In this document: one piece after another, positions 16,783 to 25,308 of the stretch
How positions within the stretch are numbered: the first letter of the stretch is position 1
Layout: each line of letters starts with the position of its first letter
Source of the DNA: Amycolatopsis nigrescens CSC17Ta-90
Lineage (GTDB): Bacteria > Actinomycetota > Actinomycetes > Mycobacteriales > Pseudonocardiaceae
Reading direction: 5' to 3'
Length of the DNA stretch: 64,000 nucleotides
Assembly (NCBI RefSeq): GCF_000384315.1
Contig: NZ_ARVW01000001.1
Location: forward strand, 8,911,001 to 8,975,000
Position numbers and translations under genes: made by a program
Notes under the pieces: generated by a model
What the model saw: the letters and a program-made list of their open reading frames with translations, nothing else
Told to the model about the DNA's origin: nothing
Database searches by the model: none

Positions 16783-17665
16783 AACGATCATCACCTGCGC
16801 GCTGACCGGCGCCGGGGACACCACCGGCAAGAGCCCGTACGTGCCGATCTCCCCGCAGCAGATCGCCACGTCGGCGATCGAAGCCGCGGAGGCCGGCGCC
16901 GCCGTGGTGCACATCCACGTGCGCGACCTGGACACCGGCCAGGGTTCCCGCGATGTCGCGCTGTACCGCGAAACCGTGCGGCGGATCAAGGACAGCGGGG
17001 TGGACGTGGTCATCAACCTCACCGCGGGCATGGGCGGGGACCTGTTCCTGGACGAGGAGGATCCGCTCAAGCCGGTGGACGGCACCGACCTGGTGAACGG
17101 GCTCGACCGGCTGCCGCACGTCGAGGAGCTGCTGCCGGACATCTGCACCGTCGACTGCGGCTCGCTGAACTTCGGCGAGGGCAGCCAGCTCTACGTCTCC
17201 ACCCCGGACATGCTGCGCGCGGGCACCAGGCGCATCCAGGAGTTGGGGGTCAAGCCGGAGCTGGAGATCTTCGACACCGGCCAGCTCTGGTTCGCCACCA
17301 AGCTGATCGCCGAGGGCCTGATCGACGCGCCCCCGCTCTTCCAGCTGTGCATGGGAATTCCCTACGGCGCGCCGGCCGATCCCGGGCTGCTGCAGACCAT
17401 GGTGCGGATGCTGCCCGATGGCGCGCAGTGGGCGTCCTTCGCGATCGGGCGCGACCAGATGCGCTGGGTCGCCCAGTCCGTGGTGCTCGGCGGGCACGTC
17501 CGGGTCGGCCTGGAGGACAACCTCTACCTCGCCAAGGGGGTCAAGGCCACCAACGCGCAGCTGGTCGAGCGCGCGGCGCGGATCGTGCGGGACCTCGGCG
17601 GCACGGTCGCAACCCCGGACCAGGCCCGCACCCGGCTGAACCTGAAGGGAGCGGCCCGTGTCTGA
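16775..17665 (+). CDS. Beta-keto acid cleavage enzyme (BKACE), probable 3-dehydrocarnitine cleavage
   Basis: 296-aa DUF849/BKACE enzyme, a zinc-dependent TIM barrel that condenses a beta-keto acid with acetyl-CoA and releases acetoacetate plus a new acyl-CoA. Zinc-binding histidines lie in VVHIHVRD near residue 47; the catalytic Glu/Asp region includes [10 protein letters not shown], and the C-terminal [12 protein letters not shown] is typical. With carnitine dehydrogenase and a thioesterase downstream, the substrate is most likely 3-dehydrocarnitine, giving betainyl-CoA. This is the known route in Pseudomonas and Sinorhizobium. It overlaps both neighbours by 8 nt. Confidence 0.9.
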   Translation: MSETIITCALTGAGDTTGKSPYVPISPQQIATSAIEAAEAGAAVVHIHVRDLDTGQGSRDVALYRETVRRIKDSGVDVVINLTAGMGGDLFLDEEDPLKPVDGTDLVNGLDRLPHVEELLPDICTVDCGSLNFGEGSQLYVSTPDMLRAGTRRIQELGVKPELEIFDTGQLWFATKLIAEGLIDAPPLFQLCMGIPYGAPADPGLLQTMVRMLPDGAQWASFAIGRDQMRWVAQSVVLGGHVRVGLEDNLYLAKGVKATNAQLVERAARIVRDLGGTVATPDQARTRLNLKGAARV

Positions 17666-18602
17666 AGCAGGAACCGTCGCCTGTGTTGGCGGCGGCGTGA
17701 TCGGCGGCGGCTGGGCCGCGCACTTCCTCGCTCGCGGCTACCGGGTGCTCGCCTGGGACCCGGCGCCGGACGCCGAGGCGAAACTGCGCACCCTGGCCGA
17801 GCGCGCCTGGCCGGCGCTGACCGAGCTCGGCCTCGCCGAGGGCGCCGGGCCGCACAACCTGGTCGTGTGCGCCACGCTCGCCGAAGCGGTCGCCGAAGCC
17901 GAGTTCGTCCAGGAGAGCGCGCCGGAAGACCTGGCCCTCAAGCGCAAGTTGCTCGCCGAGATCGATGCCGCGACCCCGGCGGGCGTGGTCATCGCGTCCT
18001 CCACCTCGGGGTACAGCATGACCGAGATGCAGGTGGACGCGGCCACCCCGGAACGGCTGGTGGTCGGCCACCCGTTCAACCCGCCGTACCTGATCCCGCT
18101 GGTCGAGGTGGTCGGCGGCGAGCGCACCGAACCGTGGGCGGTGGCCGCCGCCGCCGAGTTCTACCGCCGGGTGGACAAGTCGGTGATCACCATGGACCGC
18201 GAGCTGCCGGGGTTCATCGCCAACCGGCTGCAGGAGGCGCTCTGGCGCGAGGCGCTGCACATGGTCGCGAACGGCGAGGCCACGGTGGCGCAGATCGACA
18301 CCGCGATCACCGACGGCCCCGGCCTGCGCTGGCCGGCGCAGGGCCCCTGCCTCACCTTCCACCTCGCCGGCGGGGACGGCGGGATGGCCCATATGCTCGA
18401 CCACTTCGGTCCCTCGCTGAAGTCCCCGTGGACCAGGCTGGACGCGCCGGAGCTCACCCGCGAGCTGCGGGACGCGATGGTGGACGGTTGCGTGGCGGAG
18501 GCGGACGGCCGGTCCATCGCCGAGCTGGTCGCCGAGCGGGACAGGGCGATCATCGCGGTGCAGCGGGCGGTCGAAGCGAGCCGGCGGTCCACCGATGAAT
18601 AG
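17658..18602 (+). CDS. L-carnitine dehydrogenase-like 3-hydroxyacyl dehydrogenase
   Basis: 314-aa NAD-dependent dehydrogenase of the 3-hydroxyacyl-CoA dehydrogenase fold. It has the Rossmann motif [20 protein letters not shown], the NAD-region motif [20 protein letters not shown], the [18 protein letters not shown] motif around residue 135 and a C-terminal helical domain with [20 protein letters not shown]. With BKACE upstream and a thioesterase downstream, oxidation of L-carnitine to 3-dehydrocarnitine (EC 1.1.1.108) is the best call. Some bacteria have this enzyme fused to the thioesterase; here they are separate overlapping genes. It starts at GTG. Confidence 0.87.
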   Translation: MSEAGTVACVGGGVIGGGWAAHFLARGYRVLAWDPAPDAEAKLRTLAERAWPALTELGLAEGAGPHNLVVCATLAEAVAEAEFVQESAPEDLALKRKLLAEIDAATPAGVVIASSTSGYSMTEMQVDAATPERLVVGHPFNPPYLIPLVEVVGGERTEPWAVAAAAEFYRRVDKSVITMDRELPGFIANRLQEALWREALHMVANGEATVAQIDTAITDGPGLRWPAQGPCLTFHLAGGDGGMAHMLDHFGPSLKSPWTRLDAPELTRELRDAMVDGCVAEADGRSIAELVAERDRAIIAVQRAVEASRRSTDE

Positions 18603-19032
18603 CCCTACCGAATACCGCGACTCAGTCCGTCCGGAATGGATCGACTACAACGGTCATCTCAGCGAACCCTATTACGTGCTCGTCTTCGGTGACGCCACCA
18701 CGAATCTGATGGAACAGGTCGGACTCGGCGCACACTATCGCGCCGAAACCGGCTCGTCGCTCTACACCGTCGAAGCGCATATCCGCTACCTGCGCGAGGT
18801 CTCCGCCGGCGCACACCTGCTGGTGACCACGTCGGTGCTTTCCGTCGGCGCCAAGAAACTCCGGCTGTGCCACGAGATGTACGTCGAAGACACCCTGGTG
18901 GCGACCGAGGAGCTGCTGACCCTGCACGTCACCGGCTCCAGCAGCAGCCCCTTTCCGGACGCGGTCGCGGACGACCTCCGGCGGCGCGCCTCCCCCGCAC
19001 CGGACTACGCCGGCCGCGCGATCTACGGTTAG
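18595..19032 (+). CDS. Hotdog-fold thioesterase, probable betainyl-CoA thioesterase
   Basis: 145-aa single hotdog-domain protein of the 4-hydroxybenzoyl-CoA thioesterase type, with the catalytic Asp region VRPEWIDYNGHLSEPYY near residue 16 and TVEAHIRYLREV near 58. It corresponds to the thioesterase domain fused to carnitine dehydrogenase in some bacteria. It would hydrolyse betainyl-CoA to glycine betaine and CoA, ending the pathway. Its ATG overlaps the dehydrogenase stop by 8 nt. Confidence 0.87.
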   Translation: MNSPTEYRDSVRPEWIDYNGHLSEPYYVLVFGDATTNLMEQVGLGAHYRAETGSSLYTVEAHIRYLREVSAGAHLLVTTSVLSVGAKKLRLCHEMYVEDTLVATEELLTLHVTGSSSSPFPDAVADDLRRRASPAPDYAGRAIYG

Positions 19033-19121
19033 CTACCCCGGTTTCCGAACAATTTCCACCACCTTTTTTGAACCTCGCCCTCCCCCTTGTTCGCGATCAC
19101 CTCATCGAAAAGTGATTCGCC

Positions 19122-20708
19122 ATGAATACCGAAAGCATGCCCAATACCGCCCGATTCAGCAGGCGGCACTTCCTTTCCACCACCCTGCTCGGCACCGCCG
19201 CCGCGCTCTCCGCCTGCGGCACCGGCCCGGACGCCGCCGTCGCCGAGCCGACCGGGCCGCCGCGGCGCGGCGGCACCCTGCGCGTCGGGGTCACCGGCGG
19301 CGGCTCGTCCGACACCCTGGACCCGCACATCCCGGCGACCAACCCGGACATCGCGCGGGTGATCAACCTCTACGAGCCGCTGCTGTCCAGGGATCACGAC
19401 TACCGGCCGGAACTGCTGGTCGCCGAGTCGCTTCAGTCCACATCGGACGTTCGGTCCTGGACGGCCACGCTGCGCGCCGGGGTGCGGTTCCACGACGGAC
19501 GACCGGTCACCCCGGCCGACGTGGTGGCCACCTTCCGCCGGGTGCTGGACCCCAACGACCCGAAGAACGGCGCGGCCAGCCTGAAGGACATCCTCGGCGA
19601 GGTGGTAGCGACCGGGGACCGCACGGTCGAGTTCCGGCTCCGCGAGCCGGTCAGCGTGTTCGACGACTACCTCGGGCAGTACTCGCTCGGCATCGTGCCC
19701 GCCGACTTCGACGTCCGGCACCCGGTCGGCACCGGGCCGTTCCGGGCGAGCACCTTCACCGAGGGCCTGCAGAGCACCTTCCTGCGCAACGAGCACTACT
19801 GGCGCCCCGGCGAGCCGTACCTGGACGAGCTGGTGCTGACCAACTTCACCGAGGACGACGCCAGGATCAACGCGCTGCTCTCGTCCCAGGTGGACGCGAT
19901 CGACCAGGTACCGGTCGCGCTGGTGGAGGTGCTGCGCAGCGACCCGCGGATCCGGGTGCTGACCTCGGAGACCGGCACCTGGCTGCCGTTCACCATGCGG
20001 GTGGACCGGCCGCCCTTCGACGACGTCCGGGTGCGCCAGGCGATGCGGCTGGTGGTGGACCGCGAACAGATGATCAACCAGGTGCTCAGCGGTCGCGGCC
20101 GAGTCGGCAACGACCTCTACTCGCCGTTCGACCCGGCCTACGCCCGCGAACTTCCCCAGCGCACCAAGGACATAGCGAAAGCGCGGCAACTGCTCGCCGA
20201 GGCCGGCCGGGAGAACCTGGAGGTGGAGCTGGTCACCGCGCCGATCCAGGCCGGTGCGGTGGAGTCGGCGCAGGTGTTCCAGCGCCAGGCGCAGGAGGCC
20301 GGCATCAAGGTGCGCATCCGCAAGCTGGACACCACCACCTTCTTCGGCGAGAACTACACGAATTGGGACTTCGCGCAGTCCTTCTACTACACGCGGAACT
20401 ACCTGCCGCAGGTCGCGGCCAGCTCGCTGGCGGGTTCGCCGTACAACGAGACGCATTTCCAGGACCCGGAGTTCACCGCACTGATCGGGCAGGCACGCAG
20501 CACCACCGACGAAGGCGCGCGGAACGATCTTCTCCGCCGCGCTCAACGGATCGAATACGAGCGCGGCGGCAACATCGTCTGGGCGTTCGTGGACGGCGTG
20601 GACGCGCACCAGGTGTACGTGGCCGGCCTGAAACCGGACCGCACCGGCCTTTCGCTGTCCGGGTACCGGTTCCGGCAGGCGTGGCTCGGCACCGGAGGTG
20701 CGCGATGA
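19122..20708 (+). CDS. Dpp/Opp-type ABC transporter substrate-binding lipoprotein
   Basis: 528-aa SBP_bac_5 family binding protein. The N-terminus has a Tat-like motif (FSRRHFLSTTLLG) and lipobox ALSAC, so it should be exported folded and lipid-anchored. Family blocks include PRRGGTLRVG, VRFHDGRPVTPADVVATFRRVLDP and HPVGTGPFRAS. It starts 89 nt after the thioesterase gene and is coupled (ATGA) to the permease. It belongs to a complete importer. Location suggests carnitine, an acylcarnitine or a related quaternary amine as substrate, but the fold also takes peptides and nickel complexes. Confidence 0.92.
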   Translation: MNTESMPNTARFSRRHFLSTTLLGTAAALSACGTGPDAAVAEPTGPPRRGGTLRVGVTGGGSSDTLDPHIPATNPDIARVINLYEPLLSRDHDYRPELLVAESLQSTSDVRSWTATLRAGVRFHDGRPVTPADVVATFRRVLDPNDPKNGAASLKDILGEVVATGDRTVEFRLREPVSVFDDYLGQYSLGIVPADFDVRHPVGTGPFRASTFTEGLQSTFLRNEHYWRPGEPYLDELVLTNFTEDDARINALLSSQVDAIDQVPVALVEVLRSDPRIRVLTSETGTWLPFTMRVDRPPFDDVRVRQAMRLVVDREQMINQVLSGRGRVGNDLYSPFDPAYARELPQRTKDIAKARQLLAEAGRENLEVELVTAPIQAGAVESAQVFQRQAQEAGIKVRIRKLDTTTFFGENYTNWDFAQSFYYTRNYLPQVAASSLAGSPYNETHFQDPEFTALIGQARSTTDEGARNDLLRRAQRIEYERGGNIVWAFVDGVDAHQVYVAGLKPDRTGLSLSGYRFRQAWLGTGGAR

Positions 20709-21664
20709 CCCGGCTCATCCTCCGCCGGCTGCTGGTCGGCCTGCTGGTGCTGTGGCTGGTCAGCCTGCTGGTGTTCGTCGCCACCCTGCTGCTGCCCGGC
20801 GACCCCGCCCGCGCCATTCTCGGCCAGCAGGCCACCCCCGAGCGGATCGCCGCGCTCACCGAGCAGTTGCACCTGAACGCACCGGTCTGGCAGCGCTATC
20901 TCGACTGGCTCGGCGGGGTGCTCACCGGCGACCTCGGTGTCTCCACCGCGACGCAGGGCTCGGTGAACGCGCTGCTCGGCGACCGGCTCGCCGCGTCGCT
21001 GGTGCTGCTGGTGGCCGCCGCGGTGGTCAGCGCCCCGCTCGGGCTGGCGCTGGGCACCTGGAGCGCGATGCGCCGGGACCGGGTCGCGGACCACGCGATC
21101 TCCGGGGTCAGCCTGGTGATCGCCGCGCTGCCGGAGTTCGTGATCGGCGTGGCGCTGACCGTGCTGCTGTCCACCACGGTGTTCAAGGTGTTCCCGTCGG
21201 TCACCCTCGCCGCCCCCGGCGAGGCGGTGTGGAGCAAGCCGGTCCAGCTGGTGCTGCCGGTGGCCACGCTGGTGCTGGTGGTGACCCCGTACCTGGTGCG
21301 GATGATGCGCGCGACGATGATCGACGTGCTCGACAGCGGGTACGTGGAAATGGCGCGGCTGAAGGGAATCCCGGAGCGCACGGTGATCCTGCGGCACGCG
21401 CTGCCGCAGGCGGCCGGCCCGGTCGCGCAGGTGATCGCGCTGCAGCTGGCCTGGCTGGCCGGCGGGGTGGTCGTGGTCGAGTTCCTGTTCCGCTATCCCG
21501 GCATCGGCCAGCTGCTGATCGACTCGGTGAACAAACGGGACGTGCAGGTGGTGCAGGCGATCACGCTGATCATCGCGGTGGTGTACATCGTGGTGAACCT
21601 GGTCGCCGACGTGGTGGGCATCCTGACCAACCCGAAGCTGCGCACGGCGGTGGTGTCCCGATGA
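20705..21664 (+). CDS. DppB-type ABC permease
   Basis: 319-aa inner-membrane permease with the family start RLILRRLLVGLLVLWLVSLLVF, the conserved LPGDPARAILGQQATPE loop and the EAA-like motif LDSGYVEMARLKGIPERTVILRHALPQA. About six helices. It pairs with the DppC-type permease whose start overlaps its stop (ATGA). The ATG at 20705 overlaps the binding-protein stop. Confidence 0.93.
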   Translation: MTRLILRRLLVGLLVLWLVSLLVFVATLLLPGDPARAILGQQATPERIAALTEQLHLNAPVWQRYLDWLGGVLTGDLGVSTATQGSVNALLGDRLAASLVLLVAAAVVSAPLGLALGTWSAMRRDRVADHAISGVSLVIAALPEFVIGVALTVLLSTTVFKVFPSVTLAAPGEAVWSKPVQLVLPVATLVLVVTPYLVRMMRATMIDVLDSGYVEMARLKGIPERTVILRHALPQAAGPVAQVIALQLAWLAGGVVVVEFLFRYPGIGQLLIDSVNKRDVQVVQAITLIIAVVYIVVNLVADVVGILTNPKLRTAVVSR

Positions 21665-22554
21665 GCGCGATCGCCCTGCCGCCGGGGGAAACCGGGGACA
21701 GCCCGCCGGCACGGCGGCTCGGCCTGTTCCGCCGCGCCTGGCAGCTGCCCAAGGCAAAAGCCGGGATGGCGCTGACCGGGTTCGTCGCACTGGTGGCGCT
21801 GCTCGGGCCCTGGCTCGGGCCGGTGCTCACCGGCTACGGCCCGACCGACTTCTCCGGCAGGCCGTTCCAGCACGACGGGGTGTTCGGCACCGACGGCCTC
21901 GGCCGCGACGTGCTCACCCGCTTCCTCGACGGCGGTCTGAGCCTGCTCGGCTACGCGCTGCTGGCCACCGTGCTCGGGGTGGCGCTCGGCACCGCGGTGG
22001 GCATGCTGGCCGGTTACAGCGGCGGACGGCTGGACAGCGTGCTGATGCGCGGGTCCGACGTGCTGCTCTCCTTCCCGCAGCTGGTGTTCGCGCTGCTGGC
22101 GATCGCCATGCTCGGCCCGCGAGGTTGGCTGCTGGTGCTGGTCATCGGCCTCACCCACGCGCCGCGGGTGGCCAGGGTGACCAGGCAGGCGACGGTGGCG
22201 GTGGTCGCCAACGACTACATCAGCGCCGCCGAGATGTACGCGATGCCGCGCTGGCGGCTGCTGCTGGGCGAGGTGCTGCCGAACATCACCGGGCCGCTGA
22301 TGGTGGAGCTCGGGTTGCGGCTGACCTATTCGATCGGCTACATCGCGTCGCTGTCCTTCCTCGGCCTCGGCCTGCAGCCACCCGCCGCGGACTGGGGGCT
22401 GATGATCAACGAGAACCGGATCGCGCTGGTCGTGCAGCCCTGGGGCGTGGTGCTGCCGATGCTGGCCATCGCGGTGCTGACGGTGGGCACGAACCTGATC
22501 ACCGACGCGCTGGCCTCCGCTGCGGCGGGGCGTACCGGCAAGGAGCGAGCATGA
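21661..22554 (+). CDS. DppC-type ABC permease
   Basis: 297-aa permease with the family motif FGTDGLGRDVLTRFLDGGLSLL and the EAA loop NDYISAAEMYAMPRWRLLLGEVLPNI, ending in LGLGLQPPAADWGLMINENR. It is the second membrane subunit of the importer and is translationally coupled on both sides by ATGA overlaps. Its N-terminus carries a ~35-residue cytoplasmic extension before the first helix, which is usual for DppC. Confidence 0.93.
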   Translation: MSAIALPPGETGDSPPARRLGLFRRAWQLPKAKAGMALTGFVALVALLGPWLGPVLTGYGPTDFSGRPFQHDGVFGTDGLGRDVLTRFLDGGLSLLGYALLATVLGVALGTAVGMLAGYSGGRLDSVLMRGSDVLLSFPQLVFALLAIAMLGPRGWLLVLVIGLTHAPRVARVTRQATVAVVANDYISAAEMYAMPRWRLLLGEVLPNITGPLMVELGLRLTYSIGYIASLSFLGLGLQPPAADWGLMINENRIALVVQPWGVVLPMLAIAVLTVGTNLITDALASAAAGRTGKERA

Positions 22555-24149
22555 GCGGACGGACAGCGGTGGCGGTCGAGGGCCTGGCGGTGACCACCGA
22601 CGCGGGCACGCCGATCCTGCACGAGGTGAGCTACCGGATCGCGCCCGGCGAGGTGCTCGCGCTGGTCGGTGAGTCCGGTTCCGGCAAGACCACCGCGGGA
22701 CTGGCCGCGCTCGGGCACTTCCGCACCGGGCTTCGGCCTGCCGGCGGCACGGTCGTGTGCCCCGCCGACGGCGAGCCGGTCGACATCCTGGCGCTGGGCG
22801 AGCGGGACCGGCGCGCGCTGCGCGGCCGTACCGTGGCCTACATCCCGCAGGATCCGGCGCTGTCGCTGAACCCCGCGCTGCGGATCGGCACCCAGATCGC
22901 GGAAGTGCTGACCGCACACGGGTTCGGCGACCCGGCACGGTGCGCCGAGCGGGTCACCGAGGTGCTCGACGAGGTCGGGCTGCCTTCGGACGAGCAGTAC
23001 CGGCGCCGCTATCCGCACCAGCTCTCCGGCGGGCAGCAGCAGCGGGTCGGCATCGCGATGGCCTTCGCCTGCCGGCCAGCGGTGGTGGTGCTGGACGAGC
23101 CGACCACCGGGCTGGACGTGACCACCCAGGCGCTGATCCTGGACACGGTGCGCCGGCTCACCGTCGAGCACGCGGTGGCCGCGCTGTACATCACGCACGA
23201 CCTGGCGGTGGTCTCCGTGATCGCGGACCGGGTCGCGGTGATGTACCGCGGTTCGGTGGTCGAGCAGGGCAGCGCCGCCGAGGTGCTGGGCCGGCCGCGG
23301 CACGAGTACACCAGGCGGCTGATGACGGCGGTGCCCGATCTGGCCGGAACCAGGAGCGCGCTGGTCACCTCCACACCCGCGACCGGGGCGCCAGGGCCCG
23401 CCGAGGTGCTGTCGGCCAGCGGCATCACGGTGTCCTACGGGGATGTGCACGTGCTGCGCGGCGTCGGGCTGAGCATCGAGGCCGGCGAGTCGCTGATGCT
23501 GCTCGGGGAGTCCGGCTCCGGCAAGACCACGCTGTCCCGTTGCGTCTGCGGGCTGGTCGAGCGGTACTCCGGCTCGGTACGGCTCGGCGGCACCGAGCTT
23601 TCGTCGTCCACAAAGGACCGAACGGCGGGCCAGCGGCGGGACGTGCAGTACGTGTTCCAGAGCCCGTTCTCCTCGCTCAACCCGCGCAAGACCATCGCCC
23701 AGTCGCTCGAAGTGCCGCTGGCGCAGCTGACCGGCCTGTCCAGGGCGCAGCGTCGGGAACGGGTCGCCGAGGTGCTCGAACAGGTGCGGTTCAGCCCGTC
23801 CATCGCACACCGGCTGCCCGGCAGGCTCAGCGGTGGCGAGCGCCAGCGCGCCGCCATCGCCCGCGCGCTGGTGACCACGCCGAAGGTGCTGGTCTGCGAC
23901 GAGGTTACCTCGGCACTGGACGTTTCCGTGCAGAAGACGATCATCGACCTGCTCGCCGAGCTGCGGGCCGAGCTGGGCATGGCGATCCTGTTCGTCACGC
24001 ACAACATCGCGCTCGCCCGGCACGTGGCGGACCGGATCGCGGTGCTGCGCGACGGCGAGATCGTGGAGTCCGGCGCGGTGCACGACGTGCTCGAGCACCC
24101 AGCGCACGAGTACACCCGCGAGCTGCTGGCGAACACGCCACGGCTGTGA
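22551..24149 (+). CDS. Fused DppD-DppF dual ABC ATPase
   Basis: 532-aa protein with two complete ABC domains. The first has Walker A GESGSGKTTAG near residue 39, signature LSGGQQQRVGIA and Walker B VVVLDEPTTGLD. The second has Walker A GESGSGKTTLSR near 320, signature LSGGERQRAAIA and a Walker B ending VCDEVTSALD, with Val-Thr where Pro-Thr is usual. Separate DppD and DppF proteins are commoner; the fusion supplies both nucleotide sites of the importer in one chain. Coupled to DppC by ATGA. Confidence 0.93.
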   Translation: MSGRTAVAVEGLAVTTDAGTPILHEVSYRIAPGEVLALVGESGSGKTTAGLAALGHFRTGLRPAGGTVVCPADGEPVDILALGERDRRALRGRTVAYIPQDPALSLNPALRIGTQIAEVLTAHGFGDPARCAERVTEVLDEVGLPSDEQYRRRYPHQLSGGQQQRVGIAMAFACRPAVVVLDEPTTGLDVTTQALILDTVRRLTVEHAVAALYITHDLAVVSVIADRVAVMYRGSVVEQGSAAEVLGRPRHEYTRRLMTAVPDLAGTRSALVTSTPATGAPGPAEVLSASGITVSYGDVHVLRGVGLSIEAGESLMLLGESGSGKTTLSRCVCGLVERYSGSVRLGGTELSSSTKDRTAGQRRDVQYVFQSPFSSLNPRKTIAQSLEVPLAQLTGLSRAQRRERVAEVLEQVRFSPSIAHRLPGRLSGGERQRAAIARALVTTPKVLVCDEVTSALDVSVQKTIIDLLAELRAELGMAILFVTHNIALARHVADRIAVLRDGEIVESGAVHDVLEHPAHEYTRELLANTPRL

Positions 24150-24159
24150 GAGGAGTCCG

Positions 24160-25269
24160 GTGATGCGGATCGAAGGTATGGTGCGCCGGGGTTTCGAGTC
24201 GGTGCGCGCAGTGTTCGAGGAGATCGTCGCCGCCTCGGCCGGCGGTGCCGCGTTCAGCGTGGTGCGCCGCGGCGAAACGCTGGTGAACCTGTGGGGCGGC
24301 CACGCCGACCCGACCACCGGGCGGGCATGGGCAGCGGACACCGTGGTGGTGCTGTTCTCCGGCACCAAGGGGCTGGCCGCCACCGTGCTGGCCGACCTCG
24401 CGGACCGGGGCGTGCTGGCCCCGGAAGACCGGGTTGCACGGCACTGGCCCGAGTTCGCCGCCGGTGGCAAGCAGGACGTGCGGGTGCACCACCTGCTCGC
24501 GCACACGGCCGGCCTGCCCTACGTCGACCCGGTTCAGGACGACCTGCTGGACAACCGGGCCAACGCCGCCGCACTGGCCCGCCAGACTCCACTGTGGACT
24601 CCGGGCGAGCGGGTGGCCTACCACGCGGTCACCTTCGGCTATCTGCTCACCGAACTGGTCCGGCGGTGCACCGGGAAGCGGGTGGGCGAGCTGGTCGCCG
24701 AGCGGTTCACCGGCCCGCACGCGCTCGACGTGCACCTCGGCACGCCGGAGCGGGTCCGGCCGCGGCTGGCCAGGATCGTCCGCGAGCCCGGCTACCGGAT
24801 CAGCACCTTCCTGCGGGACGACCCGGCCCGCCGGGCGATCGTGGACCGGATGTACCGCGGCCTGCTCGGCGATGGCGATCTGGTCAACGACCCGCGGTAT
24901 CACCGGGCCGAGCTCTCCGCCGGCAGCGCGGTCGGCGGATCGCTTTCCATGGCCCGGTTCTACGACCTGCTGGCGACCGGCGGACTGGTCGGTGAGGCGG
25001 CGCTGGCCACCGCCACCAGCACCTGGGCGCAGGGTCCGGACGTGATCAACGACCGGCCCCTGCACTTCGGCCTCGGCTACGAGCTCGCCGACCCGATCGG
25101 CACCTACGGCCCAGCCGAAGTCGCGTTCGGCCACTCCGGTGCCGGCGGCGGCCGGCACGGCGCGCTTCCCGAAGCCGAGCTCGGGTTCTCCTTCACCACC
25201 AACGAGATGTGCTCCGAGGACACCGACACCCGCGCCACCCGCCTGCTCACCGCACTACCACGGTCGTGA
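24160..25269 (+). CDS. Beta-lactamase-fold serine hydrolase/esterase
   Basis: 369-aa class C beta-lactamase/penicillin-binding-protein-fold protein. The nucleophile motif is LFSGTKGLAA (SxxK) near residue 65, the second motif YHAVTFGYLL places Tyr at the usual site but with Ala instead of Asn, and HSGAGG replaces KTG, as in EstB-type esterases. There is no signal peptide, so it acts in the cytoplasm. GTG at 24160 and ATG at 24163 are both possible after GAGAGGAG. As last gene of the importer operon it may de-esterify the imported compound, for example an O-acylcarnitine. That substrate is speculation. Confidence 0.87.
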   Translation: MMRIEGMVRRGFESVRAVFEEIVAASAGGAAFSVVRRGETLVNLWGGHADPTTGRAWAADTVVVLFSGTKGLAATVLADLADRGVLAPEDRVARHWPEFAAGGKQDVRVHHLLAHTAGLPYVDPVQDDLLDNRANAAALARQTPLWTPGERVAYHAVTFGYLLTELVRRCTGKRVGELVAERFTGPHALDVHLGTPERVRPRLARIVREPGYRISTFLRDDPARRAIVDRMYRGLLGDGDLVNDPRYHRAELSAGSAVGGSLSMARFYDLLATGGLVGEAALATATSTWAQGPDVINDRPLHFGLGYELADPIGTYGPAEVAFGHSGAGGGRHGALPEAELGFSFTTNEMCSEDTDTRATRLLTALPRS

Positions 25270-25308
25270 GTGAAAAGTGTTGTCCCGGCAACACTTTTCA
25301 CTCACGAC
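25263..25308. terminator. Bidirectional 20-bp-stem terminator
   Basis: Perfect 20-bp inverted repeat (25263-25282 and 25289-25308) around the loop TCCCGG. It overlaps the stop codons of both convergent genes and carries A/T runs (AAAA on the left arm, TTTT on the right), giving an intrinsic terminator readable in both directions. It separates the carnitine/transport operon from the biosynthetic cluster. Confidence 0.88.
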
